Assembly (NCBI GenBank): GCA_038502055.1 | Contig: JAXRKN010000043.1 | Span: forward strand, 5,270,001 to 5,334,000 | Direction: 5' to 3' | Length of the DNA: 64,000 nt | Origin: Tanytarsus gracilentus | Taxonomy: Eukaryota > Arthropoda > Insecta > Diptera > Chironomidae | Part shown: positions 24,301 through 38,124 of the stretch, in pieces | Layout: each line of letters starts with the position of its first letter | How positions within the stretch are numbered: the stretch's first letter is position 1 | Position numbers and translations under genes: made by a program | The notes under the pieces: model-generated | Database searches by the model: none | Told to the model about the DNA's origin: nothing | The model's input: the letters and a program-made list of their open reading frames with translations, nothing else

Positions 24301-27300
24301 CTTATCCTTGTGGTAAATTTCGTTGTTGGCAATTTAAAGTCGAAATCATCAAGTCCAATTTCATTTTCAAACGAATCTTTTGTCGTCTCTGGCCGCATAG
24401 ATGTGGTATCATATCCATTCGGAAATATACTTACACTATTTAAGCCAACCGATGAATGTGTCGATGGCAATTTGCTGGTACTTGGCCTTTGGGTCGCCTC
24501 GTGTTGCTCATTAAGTTGATTAATCTGCGCAATTAGTGAGAATTTAGTGCAAAAAATTTAACACATAAGAGCGAAATAAATTTATGGACCATTTTTATTT
24601 ACGTTTCAAGCATAAATTTACCTCGGTATCATTTTGCGACTCCCCATGATGACCTTTCTTGGCGAGACTAAAAATATTTGGACTCTTCACGAGCGAATCA
24701 GTTTCATTCTTGTACTTTTGAAGTAGGTCAATGATAATTCCTGAATTTTCCTGTTAATCAAATTATTTTAAAATTACAAAACTGTGCACTGAAAATTATT
24801 TTGTGAGTTAAATTTGTCGATGGATGATGGAAAGTTAGCAACATAATGTAAATGTGAATGTGTTAGAGCCGAGACTGTGAACTGAGACAAATGGATCTGA
24901 TAAGCCAATTTTCGAGAACAAAAACACATATAAAAATGGTGCATGCACTAAACTACATGTCATGTGTGCATAAAAAACGTGGCTAAATGGAAATACCGTT
25001 TTATTTTTTTCTGTTGTCGCTCTTTCTTGACTCTTACGAGGTCGTTCGGGATTCAATGAAGTCATTTTCATGTCGAATTTTCGCATGTCCTCACGTGCTT
25101 GAATTTTCTTCTCGATTGAATTATTTTTAATATTTTTACTTGATGAAGTCATTTCGGTTGTGATGTCAATTTTTTTAGGCACATAGACGGGATAGACTGA
25201 TGATGATGTCATTTCCATATCTTTCAATACTCTTCGTGTCATAAAATCAAGTTTATTGGGATGACGAGTCGTGTCATGTGTTCCATTTGTCTCATTGTTA
25301 GTATCAAAAATATTTGACCAAATTAAATAGTTAGTGGATTCATCAAAACTCATTATTAAGTCACTCGAATTTAGTGTTGTAGTCGTGTCATGAGAGTTAG
25401 GGAAATTAAGGGAATGGGAAATGTTCGTTTGGATATATACAGGAGTGTCATCAGACTTATTTACACGAGCTACCTTTGTATCATCAAATTTCTCTGTCGA
25501 TGTTGATGTTGTTGTAGTAGTTGAACTTGTTGTGCTTGAAATCGGTGCCTCAGAAATAAGCGTGCGATCAGTGCTTTTATTATTGAAAAGATTTAAACTT
25601 TCTGTTGGTTTTGAGAGAATCTCAGCAAGTGCTTCATAGATCGAAACGGTTTGCGATGGCGATTGTGTCATGATTTCGGCATCACCGTGAATTAATTCCG
25701 CGGCCAACGGTAAAATTTCTCTCCACCGCTCAAGATCAATTTCGTTAAGATCCAGCTGAAAATCGAAGTTGTTGTGTTTTAATTAAAAAATTTATTACTT
25801 GATGATTTTTTTTTGTTTTTCATCTTTTTTGTATGTACATAAAAAAAATTAGGCTGTTTAGTGTCTTTATATATGTGGAAATGTTTGAATTGTGCAAAAT
25901 TTTAAATCTTTTAATTTCAAAAGGCATTGAACAAAATTCCCCATATGTTAACCATGCACCTGAATGTGTTTGTAATCAATCTTTCACTATAAAAATCCAA
26001 TTATGCATACATGTTAATTTAATAATGGTTGGAATGATTTTGAACAACAAAAAATAGCGTAAAATTGGTAGTGGAGGAGCTTTAAGTTAAAACATAAATC
26101 AGAAACAATAAAAAAATTGTGCGATATATTTACAGCACCTAGTCGCTAGTCATGCGTGATAACAGCACGTTTTTAGCGATAAATTTCCAATTATCAAACG
26201 ATGTGTGGTGTGAGAGCAATAAAAAACACTTTTCTCTTTGGCTTCGGATCAAAAAGGTACTTGGCGTGCATTTATATATTTTTTTGGTTATTCATATTTG
26301 GTTATAAAAAAATTCTTAAGAAAAAAAGCTAAAAATTATACGATAGTGAATAGCTATCGTGATTATATCCATTATATGTCCATTGCGGTTGAATAGCGGC
26401 GGATGAGTGCCAGGGAGGTGTTTGCAAGTTAAACAAATTTGCCTCACTACCTCCACTACCAAGAAAATGATTCTGATGTGTTATCGAATATCCAAATCCA
26501 TCATGATCAAAATACGCCTTTATGAAATGCAACCAAAATAAAAGTTTTCCATTAGCTAAACACTATTCTAACAGCAACTATACTCGCTCTAAAATTTTCT
26601 ATGGCATTCGCAATAAAAGTAAACGGCAAGCAAAAAACTAGCGACAAAAAATTTCGAGTCACTCAATCAAAATTTGAATTTTATTAAAATTATTTCCAAA
26701 AGTTTATTAAACATTTTTGATTGAGGGATAAATAAAATTTCTAGGAGAACTTAACATACCCCCGGTGTGGTGGTGACAATTGGCACTGTCGGCTGATATC
26801 CAGGTTTCAGAGTCACATCAGAATTACGGAATCTCGATGAGAATCTCAAACCCGCTGAAGAGCCAATCTAAATGTGAAAAATTTATGACCATAAAGTTGT
26901 TAAAATATTTTTCCAACCTACCGCGCTCGTTCTTGGAAAGTATTGCTCGTTTATCGGCGGATCAATTTGCTTGACTGCATCGTCAGTGATTTGCGTGTTA
27001 ACATTCATCGATTCTTCCTCAACGATTTGCTTCACTTGAGCTCTCGTTGTGTATGTTGGCGTTGTTTTTGCAGTCGGTGGCTCTTGAAGTGTGCTTCCGA
27101 AATTTAATTTGGCCCTCTCGGTAGGTCGATATGGAGGTCGTGTCCTTAATGATGGACGCTTAGTTATGACAGCCTCAGTTGTGGATGCTTCAGTGCTTAA
27201 AATTGTGGTTGATTTCAATTGTCGCGGTCGAGGCGAATACAAAGCAGCGTTTGGTTTTGTTTTTACTGGAACTTTTGTCGGCTTATCAGCCGAAGTGGGA

Positions 27301-28004
27301 CGGAAAACTTTCGATGGTTTCTTAAGTACACTTTTATCGTTTTGCTGCGTTATCACTTCCTTATTTTTAAGTAGCGCTTTGAAATGTTCCGGATAATTTT
27401 CCCCATCATTGCCATCATCATTAGCGTTACTTTTACTTGTTGTTTTAGGTCGGTAAGTTCCACGCGTTGGTTTCTTAAATGTTACGCGTGTCGTCGTTGA
27501 CGATGAATTTTCTGGAGTTGTTGCTGCGACAACATTTTCCGACGTTGTGCGTGGCGTAAATTGCCGTCTTGGCTTTGCTGTCGTGGATGCACCTTGATGG
27601 CTTTCGATTGGTCTACGATTGACTCGAAATCTTCCAGCTGCATTTTCAGTTTTTATTGTGCTCGATGGACTCGATGTTGAAGTACTGAATATTTTTCGCC
27701 TATAAGTGGGTCGAATTGATGATGAAGGTGGACTTTCGATTTCGCCATTTGATGCGCTCTCAAAATTTCTTCGAGTTGCGGTTTTCAAGTTGGCAGGTGA
27801 AAATTTATTGTTTCGATTTATGTTCGCTGTCTCAGGTGGCGATGACAAAATCGATCGAACTTTACTAATTTTAATTTCGAGTGGATAATCAATTATGTCC
27901 ACTGGACTCCATGGACTATAGTCGATATTTGGTTTCACAAATGCTCTCGCGTCATCATCCACATGCTGAGCCTGCAATGAGATAATAGAAAAAACAAAGT
28001 TCAT
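21358..28004 (-). CDS. large Thr/Ser-rich mucin-like, probably secreted protein
   Basis: I do not recognise the family. Ten minus-strand exons join in phase: 28004-26922, 26867-26760, 25755-24997, 24750-24622, 24524-22995, 22940-22767, 22708-21983, 21926-21806, 21750-21575 and 21522-21358, giving about 1,656 residues. Most of it is Thr/Ser/Pro-rich with TTT and STT runs, as in O-glycosylated mucins or matrix proteins. Scattered N-x-S/T sites occur. Exon 5 holds seven copies of a helix-like motif, F/YxDxNAKILQELLSK. Exons 5 and 6 end in the same FSDSEDL-FL block. The C-terminal 54 residues are distinct and conserved-looking: PLGPNGLIGAAIGVTRAVTQ, then a small hydrophobic glycine-rich stretch ending GFGDSRL. 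The start is uncertain: MNFVFSIISLQA could be a short signal peptide, or position 27971 is a splice acceptor and the true N-terminus is upstream. Confidence 0.72.
22843..22868. repeat. GTT microsatellite coding a poly-Thr run
   Basis: About eight GTT units. On the minus strand they are ACA codons inside the sixth mucin-like exon, so length variants would change the Thr run without a frameshift. Confidence 0.85.
23465..24165 (-). repeat. seven-copy helix repeat in mucin-like gene
   Basis: Seven coding repeats spaced about 95-120 bases apart, each with FIDxNAKILQELLSK or a variant, separated by Thr-rich linkers. Two of the units share the longer form YVDRNAKILQELLLNQTKPT followed by AFSRP and alternate with KFIDENAKILQELLSK units, pointing to duplication of a two-unit block of about 190 bases. 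Confidence 0.85.
26329..26517 (-). CDS. alternative 3' terminal exon of mucin-like gene
   Basis: On the minus strand an acceptor (CATTTCATAAAG, exon from 26517) opens a 62-residue frame, AYFDHDGFGYSITHQNHFLG to SLSYNF, ending in a stop at 26329. It joins the donor at 26760 in phase 0, just as the next exon at 25755 does. Used instead of that exon, it would give a short form of about 459 residues with a Tyr/His/Gly-rich tail and without the repeat region. The peptide is compositionally unlike the Thr-rich exons. Acceptor strength is moderate; it could be a skipped or decayed exon. Confidence 0.5.
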   Translation of the reverse strand, partial: AYFDHDGFGYSITHQNHFLGSGGSEANLFNLQTPPWHSSAAIQPQWTYNGYNHDSYSLSYNF

Positions 28005-28602
28005 GAGCTAGATTATTAGCATTATCTCATATTAGATTATTATGTAAGTATATACAGCATGACAACGCATGGCGATGCGTGAAAATGAGCCATAACACAC
28101 ACCACTGAACCGAAAGATTTACGACAAACAATTTTCTCCACCAAATTCTTTCTTCTCAACAATGCGGTAGTGATTTAGTTTAATCTTTTTTCACGTACCG
28201 CTCGTGACATAGTAATTTTCATAGTTGTTTGATATTTTAAAAATAATCTTCATAAAAAGAGCGATCAATCAAAAAGTGATTTAGATCGAGTCGTTAGTTG
28301 TGCTCTAATTAATGGATAAACGATCTGCAAATTAAGCTCAACGGAGGAATTCTTTGGGAGCATGAACAAAAGTTGAAATCCTTGAGGTGTTGAGGGGAGC
28401 AAAAAATTGTTTGCGTTCTAAGAGTCAACGAAAAAATTTAAATGTTTTTTAATATTTTTGAATAATTTATGCTAACCGCTGTCAATTGTTCAATTAATTA
28501 TTTTTCAAGATGGAAAAATAAATGGAGCGGAAACTATTAAAATCAATTCAGTTATCACAAAAAGGTTCATAAATCTTCGCATGTCAAAAATCATGTTTGC
28601 AC

Positions 28603-28854
28603 CTTGTTAGAATTGCTAACGATTTTTAAAAGATGATAAATTAAAGCATTCTCAAGTCGTTTATGTAACACATTCATCGCTCTAATCTGATTTATAGCAG
28701 CATTCAGTTGAGCACGTGGCGTTTTGTTAACTATTTTTCTTTTCACTTCACTTCTGCCAGACAAACTTTGAAAATATTTTGCTTTGCGTCTATAAAAACA
28801 CTTGCAGGCATTGAAATTTAATTTACCGATAAATACGCTGAATGAAGCTCGCAT
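28603..28854 (-). other. possible upstream coding exon of mucin-like gene
   Basis: A frame ending TPRAQLNAAINQIRAMNVLH and then SNSNK stops at a donor AACAAG/GTGCAA (28603) in phase 0, which fits the phase-0 acceptor at 27971. The peptide looks amphipathic and not random, but no signal peptide is evident at the Met at 28854. It may be an internal exon, or coincidence. Confidence 0.3.
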
Positions 28855-29083
28855 TCGTAGGTTTCAATGAACTTGAGGAACTTTTTTCAACAAAAATTAT
28901 GCTTAAAATATTCACGAATTTTTTATTGCCAAAATAAGTGAAGATTTATTAGTTGATTTCTCTAAATGGCATGACATAAAAATATTTTTATCATTGATTA
29001 ATTTTATGGAGATGTAAAAATATTAAATGTATAAAATTTAAAAACTAAAAAAAATAATTGATGCTACGACCTCATACATTTCA

Positions 29084-29103
29084 AATTTAAGGATTCGAAC
29101 CTT
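29084..29103. repeat. dispersed short repeat, copy 1
   Basis: AATTTAAGGATTCGAACCTT is shared exactly with 38105-38124. The core AAGG..TTCGAA..CCTT is near-palindromic and resembles a tRNA B box, but no tRNA surrounds it. Confidence 0.5.
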
Positions 29104-32100
29104 CGATTTTAATTGCAAATTTAATTTCAAAACTTTTTATATAATTTTCTTCAGATTAAAATCTCTAAATAAATATTAAAAGTAAAAAATTCAATTAATT
29201 AAATCCAAAAATAACTGAGCTGAAAATTCAATTGACCATTTATCAAAACACCACACGATAATGTTGAGGTTAAACTTTCTTCTGTAATTTATCTCTCGCA
29301 TGTTGCTATTATCACTCGTAATCTCACAACAGTTGGTAATCACTTTTCCTCTCTCGCTTTCCGTTGTCATCGTTTCATTAAATCCATCATCGTTAAATCA
29401 AGCATGAAAAAATTCCAAAGGTAAAAAAAAAGAGAAGTCTAATGTCATGAGAGTTTAAGACATAATTTGCTCGAATATAATTTTTCAAGATCTACGACAT
29501 TAATAATGACATAGAAATGAGAGAAGAGGAAGGTGAAAGATCATTGGATCGTGCTCGAGACATTAGCTATGAATGATTCATGAGCAAAAGAGATCTGTGA
29601 AGTGCACGCTTTTTAACTAACGTGTGATATCTTTATAGTCTTTTGAATGAAAGTTGAATTCTTGCAGTATATTTTTGCGGTTGACACACGCACAGACATG
29701 AATTCAAAGTGCCATTTTCTCGCTTACTATTCGAGAGATTTAAATGCCTGGTTAGATGTCGAAAGGGAACAAGTTGAATTCACGGAAATGAAATTATGCA
29801 GAAAAAAGTGAGTTGGTGACAGCATTGATACATATTTAAAAGAAATTCCGCACTTCTTCTTTTACCTTTTGATTCGGTCAAAATTAAAGGAAAGAAACGA
29901 AAGTAAAAGTTGTACAGAAAGTTGATTATTTTGGGTAGTGTTACAGTATATCTCTTTTTTTGCCACAATTTTAAGATTGACATCGAGAGTTTTTATTGTG
30001 TTTAAACATGGTCATTAAATTTTTTAACATTAAGTAGCGAAAATTTGTTGAAGGAAAGTGAATTTATGTTCGAGATGATCGTAAAACTTTTTAAAGGTAG
30101 CTGTTCAATAATTTATAAAATTTTATACATTTTTTTAAATAAATCATGACATTTTTTAATAAATCACTGCTTTATGTCATAGCTCTTAAATAATCATTTT
30201 AAAGTACCTGAATTCTATCCAGAAAATTTGCGAGGTAACATGCGATCAGCACAAACTGCATTTTGTTATGATGTCGTTTAAAATTCATTGAATCATTTGA
30301 TTGATTTTCGGATCTTTTATCACTTCACTGTTTTTTATGTTCAACAATTTTTTATCTATCACTAATTCACAAAATTTCTCTTTATCCCTTGAAAAATTCT
30401 TTTAACTGAAATAAAATTACACATATAAAAATTTATTAATCATCAACATATAATTTTATATTTTTTTCACCACTTTCTTTTATGGGATTTTTTTTAAAAT
30501 GTTTTTCCTCGAAATTATTACACGCGTCAAAAAATTATTACAAATGATTATCGATCGAAACAAGTTTTTCACTCATTTTAAATGCTCTTATTTAAGAGTT
30601 TTACTTGTTATGCAAACACACAATTTTACTTGCACAGTTTTTAATTATTTTAATTTGATTTTTTCACTCTCTCCCTTGATTTTATTAATTTTTTTCGAAT
30701 AAAAACTTTTTTTATCGCATCTTATATATGGAGAGCACTTTGAGGTTTACTTACATTCCGATCGGCACGCAAAACGAGACTAAATAAAAACAATCAAAAA
30801 AATATATATTCACTGTAAGCCATGTGCAGCCGCAAGACTCTGAGGCACACTTGAATGATCGCGTTTTTTTTCTTTTGCGTTAAAGTGTTGTATGTAAAGG
30901 AGAGAGAAGTTTTTTTAAATATGAGTAGAAGAAAACCTCAAGAGCGACACGTAATTGGGTAATATCGGTGCATTATGTACATACGCGAGAAGAAAGAAAG
31001 AGAAATATAAGAAAAGTTGAGCAAAGACACTCGGCAACACACTGGAATAAGTCCACAAATTCACAACTGACTGAAGCGAGGCGAATAAATGTAACTACCA
31101 GACATTTAATTACGCTTCGAGTTGATACATTTATATATAACGACAACCGCACAAGCTAATAATAAAATATCGGGCACTAAGTTATAAGGCTGTATCACAT
31201 GCTATGACTCGCTTAGTGTAAACAATTTTCTTGTGAACTCCTTTCACTCATTTTAGTTTTTTTATATAATTTTAAACTTCTTGTTTTATGTAAAAGTGCA
31301 GTAAATAATTTATTACATGGCATTGCATATACGATTGGACATGTTCAAGTTGTGATCTAAAGGCTATCGATTTTGAAGGTTATATAGAGGGCTTTCAACC
31401 AGGAAAATTCCTCAAGTGGATTTAAATTATTTTATTTGTTTTCATTCGTCCAGAAGAGAAAATTTGAATTTAATGAGTGACATTATTATTTTGCAGATAA
31501 ATTTGAGTTTTATGTTGATAAAGTTGCAACCTAGCTGTTATATTGATTGAATGTTAATTTGTAGTCATGAACCGATCTGAAAAATCTCTTTCGCATACTT
31601 TTCGGACATTTAATTATTTTTAATAATTTACACAAAAATTTTCTATTTAAAGATAAAAATTTCTTATCTTTGAAAAATTGCAAAAACCACAAAAACACTC
31701 AAAGGTGTTCATTGGTCTTTATATTTCCACTCATTTAACACCTAGGGAACTTTCTCGATAAATTGCTATCCCACCGTTTTTCCCGTTAATGATTCGCATA
31801 AGCCATTAATCAACCGCAAAATTGTTCGCTCTCTTTAGTGATTTCAATTGTCGCTAATCCAACGCAGAAAAAAACTTGGCAGTGATACCTTTTGATAAAA
31901 AGCATCAATCATTTTTTTATGGTAGGTGACTGCCGAGTCAAACTTTCAATTTCCTTCTTTATTGTGTGTGCTCTTGAATGTAACACGGTTAGAGATGTAG
32001 AACAAAGGTGAGAAGTTGAAAATCAAGGCAGTGCTCGATTGAGCGAATTGAGAGGTCAAAAGTTATGTCGATTGACAAACGAGCATTAAGGTGGAACTGA

Positions 32101-35100
32101 TTAATTTAGAGCACGCACTTTTTGGCGAAGGAAATTTTGATGGACAAGCGAAACAAATGTTTCATGTATTTATCCGGCGTTTTGCACATTCGACAAGATT
32201 TCTGTTACAAAATATTTCCGAACGACAAAATATTTCGTTATGAAATTCGTTGAGAAAAAAAATAATTTCTTTTAACCTAAAGCATAACTTTTGATTGCTG
32301 ATAACTTTCATTCACTCTTTTCACTGAACTTGAACATGTTTGCGTGCATACTTTTGAAATTTCCTCTTCCTATGCTTTCTTGCAATTATTTGCCGGCACA
32401 CAAAATGCCTCATATGATTGCAACAAAATTATAGCATTTATGTCCAAAGTAATAATTGTAAAGAAAATAAATTCCTTTAATTTGCAATTTATTTTCTTTT
32501 TATCGCCTTTAGAAATTTTAACAATGGTTCAAGAAAATTTAATTTATCGAGAAACATTCAACACTGACTCATTGCACATTTTAATTTTTTTTTGTTAAAA
32601 AATCACGAGCGATTTCGAACTCATTGTTTCCTTTTTGAAAATCACACTAGAATGGAAATAAAAAGCGAATTAAATTAGAGCAAATGTGGAAAGTAAAATT
32701 GTCATTTTTGCACGTTTAATTTTTACAGCATTTACTGCAGACTCATATCAATTGGATTTTTATTTAAAACCTTTAATTACTAAATTAAAATAAATTTGTT
32801 AATTTTAATTTTTCGCAAATATAAAATTTAGCTTTCCGGACTCAATCGCTCATTATAAGAACTTGATTAGTAGACCCAAATCTGTCACCAACCAGTCACG
32901 AACATCTCATTGTGTGACAGTAAGCAAAGAAATAATAGAAAATCAAGAAATAATCCAAATGTCCATTAAAAGCTGTCGTGTATAATTAATGTGAGAAATT
33001 AATGAACTTTTCCTCCCTTTTTTATGTCTTAGCATATATCTCGATATTTGATTTAGTTAAGCAACTCTTAAATTGCTCTTATTTTCAACCTTAACCAAAA
33101 ATGCAATCGGGAGTTTAATTTGACGCGTGCAAACCGGAATTTATGGTAGTGTGGTTGAATATTTTAAGTGAGCAACTCTGACAAACCCAGAAACCGATAT
33201 TTAATGCTTTGTTATGCATTTTTTAAGAGAGATCATATTTTGCGCAAAAAAAGATTTCACTCTTATTAAAAAAACGAAACTTTCATTGTAATCGACACTT
33301 TATGGTCTAATGCTATATATTTCGGGCAATGTGGCGATAAAAAATTTATAAATTACCAATTCAATGAATTTCAACTAATTTTTTATATCCGCCAATAAAA
33401 GAGAAAATTGCAATGTTTAAAATTGAACGCGTACATGCACTTGCTGCCTGTGTGTTGAGGGCTTTTCAAGTTCATCCATCATCACTTTCGTTTTCATCAC
33501 TATTCATTTTAACTACAGATCATTATTTAAATTTATCTCACTCTTAAGAACATAACTAACGGTTATTATTTTTTTTCTGCGATTTTGTAATAAATTTCAT
33601 GTATGAAGACACGATTTTTAAAAGAGTTATTAAGCACTTCTTCTCTTTACTTCATTTGTCTTCATCACATCTCAATTAGACTTAAGAAATTTGTGGCGTA
33701 TTGGTTTCATCACGTTTGTTTGAATTTAATGAACATTAAGAAAGAGAGACAGAGTCTTTAGAATAATGAAAAGTTCGATTACGTAACTTACGAATGATAA
33801 TTTTATGAATTATTTTTATTCATTTAAATTTATTAATTATTGTGCTTAGTTTTCTGCGATGGATGGTTTTCTTTGTTTCATCAATAATTTTTCTCGCTAG
33901 CAAAAAAAAACAATGAAACATTTTTAAGTTGCAACTCAGTCCTAAAAATTTTATTGACCGTGTTTTTTTGTTTAGCTTTGCAAAAAATTTAATTGAAAAG
34001 TTTCAAGCGGACCATATGGAATTTTTTCATACCAACTCTCCTTCAAATTCGCCCAATTCAATTTTTTGGTCAGAAAAAGGAATCTCATAAAAGTCATTAT
34101 GCAAAAAAAAAAAATTGATCCCATGAAGTTTTAAACCCGTAAATTTTACATCTTAAATTGCGCAAGGATTTATAAAAGAAATTCAGAAATCTTAAAAGTA
34201 CATTCACTTTATATTCGACTGAGATAATGTGGCCTTGCATTTTTTTTTCGGCAATCAGCCTCCAACGAAAAAGATCTTAAATCTTTCATTTCCTCTTTTT
34301 TTGTTTCTTTCTCAAAATGTAATGAAACGAAAGCAAAACAACAAACTGGTTCACTTTCATCGAGCAATTTAAGAAAATCACTTTTTAATAATTTTTTTGG
34401 TCAGAGCGCGTAAAATTGAAAAATAATAAAGCATTTTTTCAAACATCCATAAAGCATATTTTTCTCTTGTGTCTACAAGAAACTTTTCTTATTAATTCGA
34501 ATCATTAATCATGTTGCTGTGCGTCAAAAAATGGATTATGAAATGTGTAGAGCTAAAATGGAAAGACATTTCATCATTGAGATATTTAAGTTATCCGTTA
34601 AAATATCTTTTAGATGAACATCTCAGTCCGCCCTCAAGAGCTCATTTTTGCAAGCATAAATTAAATTGTTTCATGTCGAAAATTATGCGAGTTAAAGTGT
34701 TTATTGACACCTTGCGGCTCATTTCGTTAGAAAAGAGAAATTTTTTTAGATTAAATTTTTAGAGTGTTCACCTTGAGGAAAGACACTAGACGTTTAGCTA
34801 ATTAGAGGGAAGCATTCGAAAATTGCGTAAATCGAACATAAAAAATTTTAGAAGAGCATTTTTGCAACAATTTTATAATAAAATCCACAAACGATCATAG
34901 CTACAAATTATGTTAATTCAGCCGTTCCATTACCTTCTAAAGTGTTTGTGTAAATTTGGCGCTTAGTCATGAACAGCACATGCCAAAACGCTAACAACTT
35001 ATACCGAAATTATAGTTGAGAGCAATAAGTGACAATGAGCGGCTTTCACCACTTGATTCAACAATAAAATCAGCTTCGTTTTGATGGCTCATCATTACTT

Positions 35101-38100
35101 TGCCGTAAGGTAGCGGCTTTTTCAAAACCGATTGAATGCTTTCAATCTGTTTGAAAATTTAACTCGTGGAAGTTATGATTAATTTTTGCTCTCTCGCGGT
35201 AATCATAAGGCGGGTTCGAAAATTCAGAAGCTAAGTGTCTTAAAAATGGCTTTGTTTAAGCTTGATTTAAGCTAAAGTTTGATTAATTGTGTGTGAAATA
35301 ATCAATTTGAGTAATAATTTGTAATGCACTAAGTACCTTCTTGTTAAAATTGCGTAATAGTAAAATTATATTAAATATACAAAAGAAATCGCAAAAATTT
35401 TAAAATATAAGTTTTAAAAATTTAAAACCCGTTAAATTTTAGCGATGTCTTATTTGGAATTTTAATTTATTTTACCTCCAATTATAATTTAATTTTAATT
35501 GTAGTCTCCAAAATTCAGCCCTTTTTACTTTCATCATGATGTAACGGAACAACATTTCAACTTACGCAATTTAACAAAAAATATGCGACAAAATGAAAAG
35601 ATAAATTTTTAAATTTTTTATCTTTTAAAGAGAATGCCCAAAATTAAAGACACATTTTCCTTATTAATATTTTAGTCACGAGAGATTTGAATGAAAATTC
35701 TCACGCTTCATTTTTATTTACGGCTGCGGTGTTTATTTGGCTTGGTGAATCACAACACTGCGTGTGAATATTCTTGTTAATTTATTCACGGCTTTTGTTA
35801 AAACTTTTGGTTCCGATCGGAACGCCATTGACATTGTTGCTCACACAAACAATTGTAATTTCAATGCATCACGTTTTTGTTATACTTAATTGGAGCAATA
35901 AGAGTGTGATTTCATGCCTCATCGTTATTTGTCGTGCAATGCGTCTGGCGCTAATTTTTAAATTCCTGTTACTCTATATTTCTCTTCACGGCAACTTCTC
36001 ATTAGGCAAAAACAAGTTTTTATATGCACAAAAAGAGATAAAATTGCGCAAGGAAAAAATTAGCGAAGGAAATAATGAAATAAAATAATGCTGAAACTTG
36101 TTTCAAAGTGATTGAAATCAAAAGTAATTTTTTTATTATCGCATCGTGTGTGCATGAGATGAAGAGTGCAATAACTTCGAGAGCAGAACACTTTTCATTT
36201 TTAATAAATTAAATGTTAAAATTTTTTACACTGATTTATGTTTTGTTGTGTAACTTTTTAGTGGGTAGTAACAGTATTTTTTGCAATTAAAATCCGTTAA
36301 ATAAATTTAAAGATTTTAATTTTTTAATAATTTTTTCACGGACATAAAATCTTTAATTTTTTTCTGGAAAAATATTTTCACAAAAAGCGATTTTTATTTC
36401 GATCTGCACCGGACAACGAGCAAAAGTTAACTGAAGATAATTTTTTGGTTCATTTACTTTTTTGTCCATGTACACGGCATGTGCACAATTTTTCTTGTCA
36501 TGCTCTCGAAAGTAAGTGTAGCTGATATTTTTTTTACTTTGATACATTCGAACATGATCATAGTCATGATATTATAATATTTTTTAAGGAACGTATTTTA
36601 TTTCAAAATTGTACATTAAAGTTTAAAAGTTGCCTAAGTTTAAGGGGATGAAAAAATTTATTTTCGAGGGCTAGACATATATACACATGCTTTTCATTAT
36701 TAAAGATCCTTTGAATAAAAATTATCTCAAATTTATTAATCTTAATGTATTTAAAGCTTTAGAAAAATTATTTCTTTGAACCCGGTGCTCACTTAAGTAA
36801 TCAGTAACTAATTAATGATCAAAAACAGCATAAACTTTACATTCTGATATTCATTAATCTTTATGACATATAATGTCATTTCAACACACTTTAAAAATTG
36901 AATTCAATTTTTTAAGATTATCGAAACGAGAAATTTTCATACATTGAGTCACATTTGAATGCCTCAAACACCTGTTCGCGAACTTCATTCAACTTTTTTT
37001 CCTCAAATTCATTTTCAATTTTTACTTGTTGATGTTTTAATTAGTTGAATAATTTTTCTGTTTTGTTTTGCCGGCACAACACCCTTCGGCCATAAATCTG
37101 TCAGCAAAGCAGGCCAGTGCAAAGTTTATATTTTTCACGTGAGTTAATTATTAAAGTGAAATATACGGATACACGGAAAGGCGATCGCGGTGTGAATAAA
37201 AATTCGTTAACGAGAAAATGCTCAGGTGTGTTGCAAGTCTCGTGGGAGTTTAACGATCTATTTATAAGTTCAATAATAAATTGCAGACACCTCGGTGCTT
37301 CCTTCGTAGACTGGCTGTGCTATTATTATTTACAGTAAAATCTATTACGGTCATTGAACTTGTCTTTACAGCGATTATTAATGATATACGCGTCGCACAA
37401 TGACAGTGGATAGTTCGCGCATTTTCCGGGGTTTTGAGGCGATGAAAAAAGACTCAATTATTTGAGGCGTTGAGAAAAGAGGAAAGAAACAATTAACTAC
37501 AAAGTATTTCTGATGCCAGGCACATTCAGAGAAGAGACAAAAAAAATACTTTTAAGTGTGACCACAGTGCGTTTTTCCCTCGCTGAAAATTGATCGTTAA
37601 AATAAGTGAAAATTGTGAAAATATTATTGTAAGACTGTCGCGTTCAATCGAGAGAAATGTTCAACAAATGAAAATTCAGTCTGACATTTGCTTGTTACTA
37701 AAAAGTGACAAGGATTCATTTTTACAATAAAAATTGAAATAATGCACTTTCGTACACGTAAGAATGAACATGAAAAATTGAGGCTATTTTCGATGCCCTT
37801 CTGTCGAGCCGCTATTCGACCATAACAACATCTCACTCTCAGTATTATTGTGCTTGTAAAATTTCTTATTTAATTATGGTGACAATTGGCGACTGACTTT
37901 TGGCGCTCAACGATCGAATAATTAAATTGCGGTATTTTTTTTCAAATTTTTATCGTTCGCATTGAGAAATTTTCTTTGGGTGGCAGGCTATTTTGTTATT
38001 AAACAGTTAAAATTTTGTTTTCCGAATAAAAAAAATATTAAAATTTTATTAAATCTATCAATAAAAAAAGAAAATACTTGTATAACTGAAGACACAGTTT

Positions 38101-38104
38101 TTTT

Positions 38105-38124
38105 AATTTAAGGATTCGAACCTT
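38105..38124. repeat. dispersed short repeat, copy 2
   Basis: Exact 20-base copy of 29084-29103, in the same orientation, with loosely similar flanks on the right side. Confidence 0.5.

Noticed and set aside
29084..29103. tRNA gene suggested by GGTTCGAATCC on the minus strand
   Set aside because: No A box, D-arm or acceptor stem can be folded upstream. The same element at 38105 also lacks them.
30725..30790. TATA-like CCATATATAAG and donor as a mucin-like gene promoter
   Set aside because: On the minus strand the TATA-like sequence lies downstream of the donor, the wrong order.
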